Shown one piece after another: positions 24,527-35,736 of a stretch of DNA of 64,000 nucleotides. This DNA is from Flammulina velutipes (Eukaryota; Basidiomycota; Agaricomycetes; Agaricales; Physalacriaceae), in contig CM022372.1 of assembly GCA_011800155.1 (NCBI GenBank), positions 1,984,001 to 2,048,000 of the forward strand, written 5' to 3'. The notes beneath the pieces are model-generated. The model ran no database searches and was not told the origin of the DNA. It was given only the letters and a program-made list of their open reading frames with translations. Made by a program: the position numbers and the translations under genes. How positions within the stretch are numbered: the stretch's first letter is position 1; each line of letters starts with the position of its first letter.

Positions 24527-27330
24527 CACCCTATACCATAAGCATAACTAGTTATTGGTCCGTAGTGGCGGGGCCAAACAACTAGTTGTTGCCCGTAGTT
24601 AGGCATAGGTCAGGTAGGTGGTCAACCTGGCTGGCTGGCGGCTGGAGGGCGGGCTGGGATGGGGCGGGATGGGTCCCATATATGGATAGGGATTGATGGG
24701 AGCATGTAGGGATTGATGGGGAGGGGATGGGGGAGCAGGGGATGGGGAAATGTGGCCACACATAAATCCGGACCTAGGGATTGATGGGTACTGATGTCAT
24801 TGATTGCCCAGGGGGATGGGGGATGGGGATAGCAATTGTGGCACCAGGAAAATCCGGACCTAGGGTTTGATGGGGGCAGGGGATGGGGGATGGGGACAGG
24901 GGAAATGTGGCCACACAGGAATCCGGACCTAGGGATTGATGGGAACTGATGGGATTGATGGGGGAGGGGATGGGGGATGGGGGCAGGGGGATTGGGGGCA
25001 GGGGACAATTGTGGCACCAGGATAAATACTGGGCTATTGCCAGGGTATGAGGAGGGTATGGGAGGGATGATTGTAGGTTGAAAAATAAAATTCTTTCTAA
25101 CTATCAGAAACATGAATGGGGGTGTGGCAGCTACTGAAACCAATAATAAAACGATGTGTGGCGCATTTTTAATCGAGGAGCACATACCTCGGATCAACCT
25201 GGGGTTGTTCTAGATGTCTTCCTATTGAAAAATGGATGTGTGCAGCACAAAGAACCATGTAAAAACACGAAGATTTGGCTGAGAAACAAGCAGAACATTA
25301 TTGAAAATCCATCAAAAAGCACCAAAAAGGGAGCAGCACTTTGCCCTCGCTTGGGGGTAACCTGGAACCACTTGCAGGTCGTCCAGACACCTTTGGGGCA
25401 TTGTATATGTCACTCAGTTAGGTCCCCAGGTCAACAGAACCCTTGGATATGATCAAAATGCCAAAAACCCGGACCACATAGGTTTGGGCCACACTATCAA
25501 CTTGCCATGACCTGGGGACACCTTATATTCGAAGATATATGTATATATTGCTCTAATCATGAGTTAGATGAAGTCTGGAGTGTGAAAAATGCGGTCAAAA
25601 CCTTGGATATACCCCAAATAATGTCCCCCAAGAAAGCACACATACCATCAACTTCCCCTGACCTCTGGGTCGTTCCAATGTGTTCTATTATCATTATAGA
25701 TGATGTATGAGCACCCCAGAGGTGTCCCCAATGTGTCAAAATGCGAATATAAATGGTACAATAATTTATATCCCCTCCTTCTACAGCAAGAACCACCCCA
25801 ACTATCACACATCTGAGTGGTGGACTATTGATTTTAACATCATACAATGTCTTTTTAGCTTCCCAGAATATGTCCCAGGTTGAACACCCTTCAATATAAA
25901 GCATGGACATTTGAGAATTAGTACAAGGATCATATCCTCACCATGTACCAAAGGGGTGTATCTTCGAGGTCTACCTATGACCTGGGCCCCAAGATATCAT
26001 CTATATGATGTTAAATGACTATTAGAACAGTCCTAAAGATGTAGATATGCGAACCAGTGGGTGTACTTGAGGAGGAAGGGTGAATAAGGGTTCACCTATT
26101 ATCATGAATATTCGCATTTTGACACACTGGGGACACATCTGGGATGCTAATACATCATATATAATGATAATAGAACACATTGTGACGACCCAGAGGTCAG
26201 GGGAAGTTGATGGTATATGTGCTTTCTTGGGGGACATTATTTGGGATATATCCAAGGTTTTGACCGCATTTTTCACACTCCAGACTTCATCTAACTCATG
26301 ATTAGAGCAATATATACATATATCTTCGAATATAAGGTGTCCCCAGGTCATGGCAAGTTGATAGTGTGGCCCAAACCTATGTGGTCCGGGTTTTTGGCAT
26401 TTTGATCATATCCAAGGGTTCTGTTGACCTGGGGACCTAACTGAGTGACATATACAATGCCCCAAAGGTGTCTGGACGACCTGCAAGTGGTTCCAGGTTA
26501 CCCCCAAGCGAGGGCAAAGTGCTGCTCCCTTTTTGGTGCTTTTTGATGGATTTTCAATAATGTTCTGCTTGTTTCTCAGCCAAATCTTCGTGTTTTTACA
26601 TGGTTCTTTGTGCTGCACACATCCATTTTTCAATAGGAAGACATCTAGAACAACCCCAGGTTGATCCGAGGTATGTGCTCCTCGATTAAAAATGCGCCAC
26701 ACATCGTTTTATTATTGGTTTCAGTAGCTGCCACACCCCCATTCATGTTTCTGATAGTTAGAAAGAATTTTATTTTTCAACCTACAATCATCCCTCCCAT
26801 ACCCTCCTCATACCCTGGCAATAGCCCAGTATTTATCCTGGTGCCACAATTGTCCCCTGCCCCCAATCCCCCTGCCCCCATCCCCCATCCCCTCCCCCAT
26901 CAATCCCATCAGTTCCCATCAATCCCTAGGTCCGGATTCCTGTGTGGCCACATTTCCCCTGTCCCCATCCCCCATCCCCTGCCCCCATCAAACCCTAGGT
27001 CCGGATTTTCCTGGTGCCACAATTGCTATCCCCATCCCCCATCCCCCTGGGCAATCAATGACATCAGTACCCATCAATCCCTAGGTCCGGATTTATGTGT
27101 GGCCACATTTCCCCATCCCCTGCTCCCCCATCCCCTCCCCATCAATCCCTACATGCTCTCATCAATCCCTATCCATATATGGGACCCATCCCGCCCCATC
27201 CCAGCCCGCCCCCAGCCGCCAGCCAGCCAGGTTGACCACCTACCTGACCTATGCCTAACTACGGGCAACAACTAGTTGTTTGGCCCCGCCACTACGGGCC
27301 AATAACTAGTTATGGCTATGGTATAGGGTG
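24527..27330 (-). mobile_element. Fold-back element B1 (2,804 bp) with 7-bp target duplication
   Basis: Left arm 24527-25747, loop 25748-26110 (363 bp), right arm 26111-27330. Termini are CACCCTATACCATAAGC and its complement. TTAGGAG flanks it at 24520-24526 and 27331-27337. The outer 100-200 bp differ from type A copies (AACTAGTT pairs, CCCGCCCC-rich sequence), while the inner arm and loop match them closely. Repeats containing CCGGACCTAGGG and GTGGCCACA or GTGGCACCA recur in the outer arm. Loop orientation is opposite to copies A1 and A2. A 117-codon open frame runs leftward at 25910-25557. No transposase. Confidence 0.9.
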
Positions 27331-27736
27331 TTAGGAGCCCGAGCCCGCTGGCTGTACCGGTAGGGTCTAGTAGATTAAAATCGTCCACGGAAACAGGATG
27401 CCAGCAACCGTCGCCGTCACACTCTCTAACTCCGCCAAAAGGGATGACGGCAAGGTGACCAATGCGATTGTTGAAGGGTTGAGGATGGTAGAGTGGATCG
27501 TCGATAGAAAAGTGCCAGAGCTCGCGCATGCGAACATTGCGCTGCCCGAGAAGTGGATGACGAGGGATTGTTTGGTTCGGAGAGGTGACGAATGCGTTGA
27601 GAGTGGGGAAGATGGCACCTATCAACCCATCACACGCGTCCCGCGCTTCGGGGGGCAAAACGATAGCCACTAATGAAATGGTCAGAAATTGTAAGTACAA
27701 ATGCCTGTCTGCACTTACTTGTTGCACACGATGTGG

Positions 27737-28012
27737 TGGGTGTTCAAGGACGATGCGAGGACGATGCGAGGAAAATGCGAGGACGATGCGAGGACGATGC
27801 GAGGACGATGCACGGACGACACGAGGAAAATGCGAGGACGACACGAGGACGACACAAGGACTATACGAGGACGATGTGCGGATGATGCGAAGACGATGTG
27901 CGGATGATGCACGGACGATGCGAGGACAATAGGATGCGAGGACGATGCACAAACGATGCGAGGACGATGCGCAGACAATACGATGTGAGGACGATGCGTG
28001 AACGATAAGGCC
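27737..28012. repeat. Minisatellite with GAGGACGATGC-type units
   Basis: About 20 degenerate 11-12 bp units built on GAGGACGATGC, CGGACGATGC and GAGGAAAATGC. The minus strand reads as a Ser/His/Arg/Val-rich low-complexity frame. It lies between the N-terminal-like exon and the main body of P1, so it may be an expanded intron or coding repeat. Confidence 0.85.
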
Positions 28013-28390
28013 TGGTGTCGGAAGCGTGTTGAGGATCCTACAGGTAGGCAAACTGTCTGTCACAAAGACGAGACAGTCCTGACCAGCCTGAAGCAAATTC
28101 GAGGCGGTTTACGGGCGGGGAGGCGGGCGAGCGAGTAGTATAGGCAGGTCAGTTTGGATGGAAGGAAATGGAAAGCTGTGGAAGCTTGGTAAGCAGCGCC
28201 ATACATTCTGCAGCCAAACAATGCCACTTGTTGACTTGTCGCTCACCTCCATGTCCCGCTCAGCATACATTCGTCGCCAACTGTCTTCCACTCGATCTTG
28301 CATCAGTGGAAGCTTGGTTTTCATCTCGGGTTTGTCCCAGATGACTGTACCTTTCTCTGGATTATGCACAGACCATGTTTGTGAGTCTGG

Positions 28391-28717
28391 CGAAGATACA
28401 CGACGTCGATTCAAAGGTATATGCCACATTGCTCCGTTCTCTTCGTATCTGATTTTGTTTCTTAGGTTCGTTGGCGAAGATACGCGACGTCGATTCAAAG
28501 GTACGTCGCATTGCTCCGTTCTCTTCATATCTGATTTATTTCTTAGGTTCGTTGGCGAAGATACGCGACGTCGATTAAAAGGTACGTCGCATTGCTCCGT
28601 TCTCTTCGTATCTGATTCATTTCTTAGGTTCGTTGGCGAAGATACGCGACGTCGATTAAAAGGTATGTCACATTGCTCCGTTCGCTTCATATCTGATTTT
28701 CTTTCATCGATAGTTGG
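28391..28717. repeat. Four tandem copies of an 81-bp unit
   Basis: CGAAGATACGCGACGTCGATT recurs at 28391 (one variant base), 28475, 28556 and 28637, spacings 84, 81 and 81. On the minus strand each unit is 27 codons and stays open (KRTEQCDVPLNRRRVSSP). On the plus strand each unit holds a 46-nt segment starting GTACGT and ending TTTCTTAG plus 35 nt, so it also looks like a tandem intron-exon unit. The plus-strand hAT gene starts downstream. Confidence 0.85.
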
Positions 28718-28908
28718 AGCCGTGGATGTGTCTAGCCCACCTCCAGCCCACCTGTCTTTTGTATGGTACGTACCTTCCTATCTTTCACAATCTTTCAATT
28801 TTCTTACCAGGTTGCAGTCCTACTATAGATATATATATTGCGTAGAATATGCCTACCTCAATATACCAGCTCCCATTTCCCAACGTTCCTGTCTTTACTA
28901 TCGCCACT

Positions 28909-31900
28909 ATGTCTCGCCGCAACAACAAGGCCACCTCCTCTAAATCTGCGAAAACCCATGTCCCATCCACTAGTTCTGAGAAGACGAAGCGTACACGTTC
29001 TTCAACGACTACCGAATCTCTTCCTCCGAAACGGCTTCGCTCTGGAACACTAACAGTGGACTCTCCAGAAGTTGCTCGTGGTATGCTTGGGACCATCACT
29101 CGCGGACGTGATCGCACTCACAGGCGCTCGTCACGGCGACAAACAAGTCCGTCTCCTGTTCCATCATCTACCAACAATTCTTCGATGCCCGGTACTCGTG
29201 CACCCAGCCCAGCGACTACTTCTCCACCAGAAGACGACGACATGGACTGGGGGAACGACTCGGGTGATGCACAACACTCCGACGACCTTGACGATCACCA
29301 CCGCCACCGCCCCGGCGACAATGATAGCGATAGGTCCCGCCATTCCGACCATGGCTCTGACTCTGACCATCCTGCCCACGACGACCACGATGAGATCGAC
29401 TTAACAGGCGAGGACGACTCAAATGATCCTCTGAAGGAGGAGAAACTTGACCTCAGTATGTCTTCCCTCTTCGTTCTTGCTACTTTTCTAATCTAGCAAC
29501 AGAGCGACAGTATCAGCGTTGGCGATCCCCTATATATGCCTTTTTCAATGAGCCATATGTTGTCGTGATCGACGAACGCCTTTGTCACGCTTTTCAGTGT
29601 GCAAAGCCAGGTTGCTCGAAGGTTGTCCAGCGCTTTCAAGATACTGCGGACAAGACGGGAGGTGGCAATATGCGAGAACATATGAAGGCCTGCTGGGGAA
29701 GGCCACTCGTTGAGGCATTGGAGAAGAAAACCCTTGCTGAGGCACGGGAGGCTCTTCGTCAACATTCGGACGCGCCGTTGGAGGATATTTCAACATTCTT
29801 CAAGTCAGCCGACCGTCCAGGCAACGTCAAGATACTGATGAGGCCCCATACAAAAGAAGAGACTCGGTACGTTCTACAGTCTTTATTCTCTCAATGTCAT
29901 TCAAACTTGCCTTTCTAGTGGAATGGTAGTGCGATGGGTTAGCCAATGTCTGCGACCTTTTGAGGTCATCGCAGATGCGCCTGTTGTGTCGATGTTGATG
30001 TCAGGGCGTCCCAGCACTTATCGACTCCCTCACCCGACCACTGTGTCACGCGACACCAAGCATGTCTTTGCGCAGACTCGTACGCGGATTGCAAAATTCC
30101 TTCGTGTAAGTTGTTTTCTTCGCTTTCTCGTATCAGACCTGACAAGACTCCAGGAATATCAAGGCGATATCAGTTTCGCATGTGATGCATGGACGTCAGG
30201 CAACCATTATTCGTGGTTTGCCATTACAGCACACATCATCAAGGACAGCGAACCCTTCAATTTCTTGCTTGACTTCATCGAAGTTCCCAAGGTCAGTCAT
30301 ACACAGGTCACTTCGTTAATATTCTAACGACAAATACAGTCGCATTCGGGGGACAATCTTGCAGAAGAATTTGCCAAAGTCATCATTGAGTTTGGCTTAG
30401 AGGATAAGGTGCTTGCTGTGGCAGGCGACAACGCTTCCAATGTCGACAGCATGGTAGATGCTCTCTCTGAGAAGCTAGTTGCCTTCGCTGGTGAACGTGC
30501 TCGTGTTCGTTGCTTTGCACACGTTGTAAACCTGGTCGCCAAAGCTTTCCTCAAGCTCTTTGATCCTAAACGAAGAAAGGGGGCAGGCGAGGATGTCGAC
30601 ATGGATCTGGATGACGACGTTGATCTGAAACGGTTCGCTGTTGGAGACGATGTCGAATTGACTGAGGAGGAGCTCAAGGATTTGGATGGAGAGGACGATG
30701 ACAATGATGGACTGGATGAGGTCGAGTATGGACTCGATGATTTAAATCTATCAGAAGAGCGCCTTGAGGAACTGAATAACGAGGTGAAAACAATCCGGAA
30801 AGCTATCATCAAGGTATGTTTCCGTCTTTCAACTTAGACATTGACTGATATTATTATCGTTAGCTTCGCACTCTGTCATTCAAGATGATTAACTCCTCCA
30901 CGATTTATCTGCCAAAGTGGAAGGAGGTCGTCCAGAGCGTGCATATGAAGCTACAGATGATGCCGCGTGATGTTCGTACACGCTGGAATTCTACCTTTGA
31001 CATGCTAAACTTCGCACTGGAGTACAAGGATGCGATCAGTAATCTCACAGGCCAGGTCGACAACAAGCTGACGCAGCTACATCTCAGCAAGGACGAATGG
31101 AAAGTAATCGTGTCTGTTCGTGATATGTTGAAGGTAAGCTTTAATTCATTTGGTTCCCTACAATTATTGATAATCAACATATCGTTAGACTCTCAAACAG
31201 GCGACACTTGAGTTCTCTAATGTGAACGTACTTCTTTCGGAGGTCATTCCGACCATGGACGACATCGACCGAGTATTTGCTACTCATATCGTTCAATTTG
31301 GGACGACGAACACTGTTCTTTCTGATGCAATCTCCCACTCACTTAAGGCAGCAAAAGATATTCTCAACAAGTACTATACTTACACAGACAAATCAGATGT
31401 CTATCGTCTTGCCATGAGTAAGTCCTTCCTATTGTATTTAGCTTACTGACTAATTTCTACTAGTCCTTCATCCGGAGTACAAGCTGCAATATTTCGAGAA
31501 GCACGACTGGCTTCCTGATTGGATCGACAGTGCGCGCGCACTAGTACGAGACCGATACGACAGCCACTATGCTGGTCGTACTGATCTTTTACCAGAGGCG
31601 CGTGAGGAGAAGAGAAACAAGGCAAAGGCTGCTAAAGGGAAGGCAAAGAAGGTATGTATTATCAATAATCACACGACAGCTCATTCTAATGTGCTACATA
31701 GAGAAGTGCATTCGCTGTTGGTCGTGAGCGCCCTGATGTATCTGGCGACGATCATGACGAGCTTGGAGAATATCTTAACGCTCGTTGTGTGGCGACAGAT
31801 GATCCCATTGGATGGTGGTTGGAGCAGCGTGAGGCGTATCCTCGTCTATCCCGAATGGCGTTGGACTATCTTGCTATACCAGGTAAGTCAGATTAATGCT

Positions 31901-32166
31901 TTATGTTATATTCTAATTGTATTATAGCGACATCTGTTGATGTTGAGAGGGTCTTTAGTCGGGCACGTCGAATGGCAACATGGGAAAGGAATCGACTCAG
32001 CCCACAGTCTATGCGGGCACTAATGTGCCTTGGTTATTGGTTCGATGCGGGACTAGTTGAGGACGACATTGTAGCAAAGATAGTGGCAAGGAACTACGGT
32101 GATATAGAGGATTTATCTGCTGTAGATATTGAATTCCCCGCGGACTATTGTCAGATTAGATTCTAA
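28909..32166 (+). CDS. hAT-family transposase, apparently intact
   Basis: Ten exons (28909-29455, 29497-29866, 29919-30105, 30154-30291, 30340-30813, 30864-31133, 31189-31417, 31464-31651, 31702-31882, 31928-32166) sum to 2,823 nt, or 940 residues plus stop. All phases agree and no stop interrupts. Residues 1-180 are basic then acidic/His-rich. A BED-like zinc site follows (CAKPGC...H...C). The RNase H-like core has FACDAWTSGN and AVAGDNASNVD with candidate catalytic Asp residues, then CFAHVVNLVAKAFL, an acidic insertion and RTRWNSTFDML. The C-terminus has the hAT dimerisation motif (PRLSRMALDYLAIPATSVD, ERVFSR, RNRLSP). hAT enzymes cut and paste DNA with 8-bp target duplications. Possible element ends were not identified with certainty. 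Confidence 0.9.
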
Positions 32167-32194
32167 TGGCACGTTTCATTCCATTTTAGCTACG

Positions 32195-32380
32195 TCTAGT
32201 GTATGGGTATTGACAGACCCGCGGGTTTCACGGGTCGGGGGTATGTATCTACCCGCGGGTGCGCCACACCCCTGCAAAACCCATACCCATCTGTTCGGGT
32301 GTAGATGTGGCGCGGGTTGGGTGGCGGGTGGACCTTGGACACCCACGGATCCACCCGTGCTATTCCCTATAGATTTGGGA
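32195..32380. repeat. ACCCG/CGGGT-rich sequence downstream of the hAT gene (possible MITE or hAT end)
   Basis: Contains GACCCGCGGGTTTCACGGGT, ACCCGCGGGTGCGCCACACC and several further ACCCG/GGGTG motifs, ending ACCCGTGCTATTCCCTA. The edges (TAGTGTATGGGT on the left, complement TAGGGAATAGCACGGGT on the right) are loosely inverted. It may be a 185-bp MITE or the 3' subterminal region of the hAT element. No clear target duplication was found. Confidence 0.45.
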
Positions 32381-32399
32381 GCCATAGTGGTGAAGTAGA

Positions 32400-32712
32400 C
32401 GTAGGGGAAGGTAAGAGAGTAAACGGAATTAAGAGAGAGAGAAATAAAAGAGGGAAAGAGGGAGGATGAGGTTCAAGGCCAACATGCTCACTTTATATAT
32501 GCCCAAAATCCAAGGGTCGCGTACCCTGCGGTTAGACGGGACCCGGCCGCCACGTCAGTTGCAAGCCAAGGGCATGTACTCAGACGTAAGTCTAGACATT
32601 GGCAGGGTCTACAAGAAATTAGCTAGCTGATAGTAGATGCGTAGAAAGCTGAGTATATACAAGAATAATGAGTACCGGAATAGGACGGAATAGAGTAAAG
32701 TCGTTTCTATAT
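32400..32712. other. Intergenic between the hAT 3' region and P2
   Basis: Purine-rich at 32400-32470, otherwise mixed sequence. No gene recognised. Confidence 0.4.
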
Positions 32713-34935
32713 CTAGAGGCGATGAGGGAGAACAGGCGCGCGATTGAAGATTGTTCGGAATAAAGAGACGTAATAATACACTAAAAGATATTCCGCAGTG
32801 TCAACGTCCTGGGCCGCCCACTGGCCTTTCGCGAGGCGATCCAAGACCTCCTCTGCGCTACGCGAGGGTAATCCGTGCTTTTCCCAACCTTTCATCACTC
32901 GGCTCCAAGCCAACAATGTGTCTCGCCTCTCCTCGACATTGGTCGAAGAAAAGCCCTTGTTTGCATCTGTGATATTCGGCACCAGCTGACCAGAGAAATG
33001 AGGAATGCAGTCGAGGACCAACATCTCCCGTTCGGTTGTCGTCGACGCTGCAAGGTCTTTGATGAACTGGCCGTCCTTAGCCTCTCCGTCGAACGCAGGC
33101 TGGAGTTCGTAACAGTAGCGGTTAAGAGATAAGAGTTCCCAACGGAAGTTGATTTCGTGCAACTCCCAGAGAATGGCGCGCGTTAGATGCTCAGGCGGAG
33201 GGCAAGGAAGGGTGACCGGCTCGTTTTGCCACATCAACGGGATGGACTCTGTGTGTGATAGGTCGATTGAACCCTACGAAATCTTGAGCAACGACATAGA
33301 ATGAAATGCAATGAGAATGAGACCCACCTCCATGTTCCCGGCAAGTATGCACTCCATTAACGAGTCCTTCAGCGCCTGGCGCTTCTTAGCTGTCGCTGTT
33401 GCACCCGTGGACACACGAGCCTCCATTTGAAGGATTGCACGCCATTCCTTTGGCGCAAATGCCTTGAATTTCACGGAACGTAGACGGTACAGCAGAACGC
33501 TGCGTAGCTTGAGCCAGACACGAATTTGGGCAACCACATCCTCGGCGTTGGCAGTAGCAACTATGCTGTTAGGGTCGGGAAGGGCATAACCGTTCTGAGC
33601 ACCGTTAAGAGGCTTGTTGCGTTGAGCATCAAAGCCTTTGCCAGCTTCCTCACTAGCACGCAGCCAGTTAGGGATGGGAGGGGGCAAGAGGCTCGACGGA
33701 ACATCGATGAATTTGTCACGGTGCTGGGGGCCATGCTTGGGTGTCGGATCTATGAACACACAAGTGATGAGCGTGCGTTTCATGGGTATATTAACAATGA
33801 CTTACAAGGTTTTGGGTCTCTTGGCCTTGTTTTTGTAGAACGAGAGGCTCCTGAAGCCCCGGATTTGGTAGAGTCGGTGTGGATTATTGGGATTGGAAGA
33901 GGGGTGGTCGGCGGGTTAGAGGAAGAAGCTGCTGGATCAACGGTGCTGGTGTCTTGCGAAGCGTACGCCGAGGCTAATCCCATCAAGAACAGACCCATTG
34001 CACGGTAACGCGAAAGGTCGGATGAGTTTCCCTTGAACACCACCGGATGAGCTGGAGTCGCGTCCTCGTAATTGACCTCGACGCAGCGTTTACGTCGGGG
34101 AGCGACATTGGACGGGTCGTACCAAGTGGTCACAACGAGACCTTCCTCCTGTCCTAGAGGGCGGACAAGCCAGACGGGAATGCCTGCCTGCAGAAAAGTT
34201 TTCAGCGGAATACACTAGTCAGAATTCAAGCGGTACGAACCCTCCACAGATTCTCCGCCACCTCCAGGTCCTTTGTCATGGCGCCCACTACTGGTAACAC
34301 TCGCCTGGCCTTTTCCGCCGCATAGTCAACGTACACCTTGCGCACCACCGTAAGCCAATCCAGCCTGGCTTCAAGTTCTAAGGATACCCTTTGAACGAGA
34401 CAGAAAGTTGAGGCTACCTCGTTGAAGGAACCCACGAGCTCGAGACGACCAAGCAAATATTTGAGGCGTGCGGTCAAAACGTTGAGCGTGTGGTCGCTGG
34501 TAAGGCCCTTTTCACCAGGGGGATTGAACACAACATCTTTTCGGCCGTCGCTGACCCGCTTTAAAACGTCCTTCGCCTCCCCACGCAGCAGCTGGCGAAA
34601 TTCATCCTGAATGACGCCCATGTTGTGTCCTGCGCCTGACGCCGCAGAGGGAACAAAGTCGCGGCTTTGCTCAGGTGGAAGCCAGAGGATGGCCTTGGTA
34701 TTGGTATTGGAGGGATCGGGCTCTGGGTAAGGGATGAGCGCTAGATGAGGGATTCGCCCGTCAAAATACTGAGGGCGTATGCTGGGATCGTCTCCTGCAA
34801 AATGATAATCGCGCCGCATGCGAACAGAGCGTTCGCCGGTAAGGGGAGAGTACATGAATCGCGAGTTGGGGGACGTCACGAAAACTCCGTCGCCCGGAAA
34901 CCTCTGGCCGACAAGTCCTTCGAACGATTTAACCA
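32713..34935 (-). CDS. Large transposon-associated hypothetical protein, copy P2
   Basis: Exons (minus) 34935-34241, 34187-33806, 33749-33328 and 33273-32713 join in phase; introns are 52-56 nt. The protein parallels P1 segment by segment: FVTSPNSRFMYSPLTGERSV, RIPHLALIPY, LELEARLDWL, AGIPVWLVRP, FIDVPSSLLPPPIPNW, LWELHEINFRWELL, VMKGWEKHG and PVLPHRL at the end. One or more 5' exons probably exist upstream (35045-34987 encodes GNLPSGYLNKAATSLVQ), but the junction phase to 34935 does not work cleanly and the start is unresolved. Function and domains are unknown. Two copies in the same orientation on either side of a hAT gene suggest duplication or independent insertion of the host element. 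Confidence 0.6.
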
Positions 34936-35139
34936 CTGCCATAATAGTTCAAACTACATCGCTCGGAAATGAGAACTGAACTCACTTTTGCACAAGAGAG
35001 GTTGCGGCCTTGTTGAGATATCCTGAGGGCAGATTGCCTGTGAAACGTGTTTAGCATTGAGCGTTTGAAGCACGCGCGTAGGGAAACTCACCGAGGTCGC
35101 ACAGAAAGAATATCTCTAGCGGCTGAAGGTTTGCAGGCT

Positions 35140-35493
35140 TGCTTTTGCGCGGAGCAGAAAGCAGGGCGCCTTGCTAGAACGAATCTAAGCAGGGCAAACC
35201 AGAGCCAAGCACGGAGCTATGGCTCTGAGTTATCGATCCAGCCAGTCGGAAAAGGGAGGACGAGGTGGTGGTGATGGAGGAGATTAGCGCCCGTGGCAAT
35301 GCCCTTGCCAAATAGGCGTACATAACAAAAAGCTTACCTCTGTCTACCAGCGCCACAACATCGCCCAGAAGCCCTCCTGGTCCTGGGGCCCCATTGTCGC
35401 GGTATCAGAGCCATAGCTCCGTGCTTGGCTCTGGTTTGCCCTGCTTAGATTCGTTCTAGCAAGGCGCCCTGCTTTCTGCTCCGCGCAAAAGCA
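35140..35493. repeat. Perfect 89-bp inverted repeat with 176-bp spacer
   Basis: 35140-35228 is the exact reverse complement of 35405-35493 (key stretch GCAGGGCGCCTTGCTAGAAC). The spacer is 35229-35404. It lies just upstream of the P2 5' region. The sequence beyond each arm stops matching at once. Confidence 0.9.
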
Positions 35494-35736
35494 GCTGCTT
35501 GGTCCCTCTGCCCCAGTTGGCTGCTGCCGGTGCTTTCAACGTAGGTGCTCTCTATTGCTCGCTGTTCCTGCACGCTGAAACGGGCACAGCCCATCGCCAG
35601 GCTCCTTCATCCATTCGCTGCATTTTTTCCGGTAGATCTATGGGTGAGCGCGTTTTCTCCTATTTCCCTCGGGCTTCTCTGTGCGCCTCTCGAACCCACC
35701 TTGCCTCTCGCGCGACCCAACCAGGGGTTGCGACGG
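35494..35736. other. GC-rich upstream flank of fold-back A2
   Basis: No gene recognised. It ends with CGCGACCCAACCAGGGGTTG (35711-35730), a sequence repeated on the far side of the fold-back at 38424. Confidence 0.4.

Larger units (their letters stand above)
22639..28690 (-). pseudogene. Large transposon-associated hypothetical protein, copy P1, interrupted
   Basis: Supported exons (minus): 27669-27331 joined to 24519-24176 once the fold-back and one TTAGGAG copy are removed, then 24127-23785, 23732-23293 and 23244-22639 (ending ILPHCIT). All introns are near 50 nt and phases agree. Segment order matches P2 at 32713: FVTSPN...RNVRMRELWHF, RIGHLAVIPF, LEFEARLDWL, AGIPVWIVWTP, FVDVSSELLPPAIPGW, WEIFEINFRYEL, YVMKGW and a C-terminal PPILPH. 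Upstream, 28109-28380 encodes WDKPEMKTKLPLMQDRVED, probably its N-terminal region, but the joining exons through 27719-28100 are unresolved because that stretch is a minisatellite. No known domain; function unknown. No stop was seen in the supported exons. Confidence 0.6.

Noticed and set aside
27272..28096. Single long minus-strand protein
   Set aside because: Most of it is the translated minisatellite plus the terminus of fold-back B1. Only 27331-27669 matches the paralogue P2.
28391..28717. CRISPR array
   Set aside because: The whole 81-bp unit is repeated with no unique spacers, and the organism is eukaryotic.
28158..28943. Plus-strand protein upstream of the hAT gene
   Set aside because: It reads the 81-bp tandem repeat. 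The opposite strand gives the P1-like N-terminal segment, and the hAT start codon lies within its 3' end in another frame.
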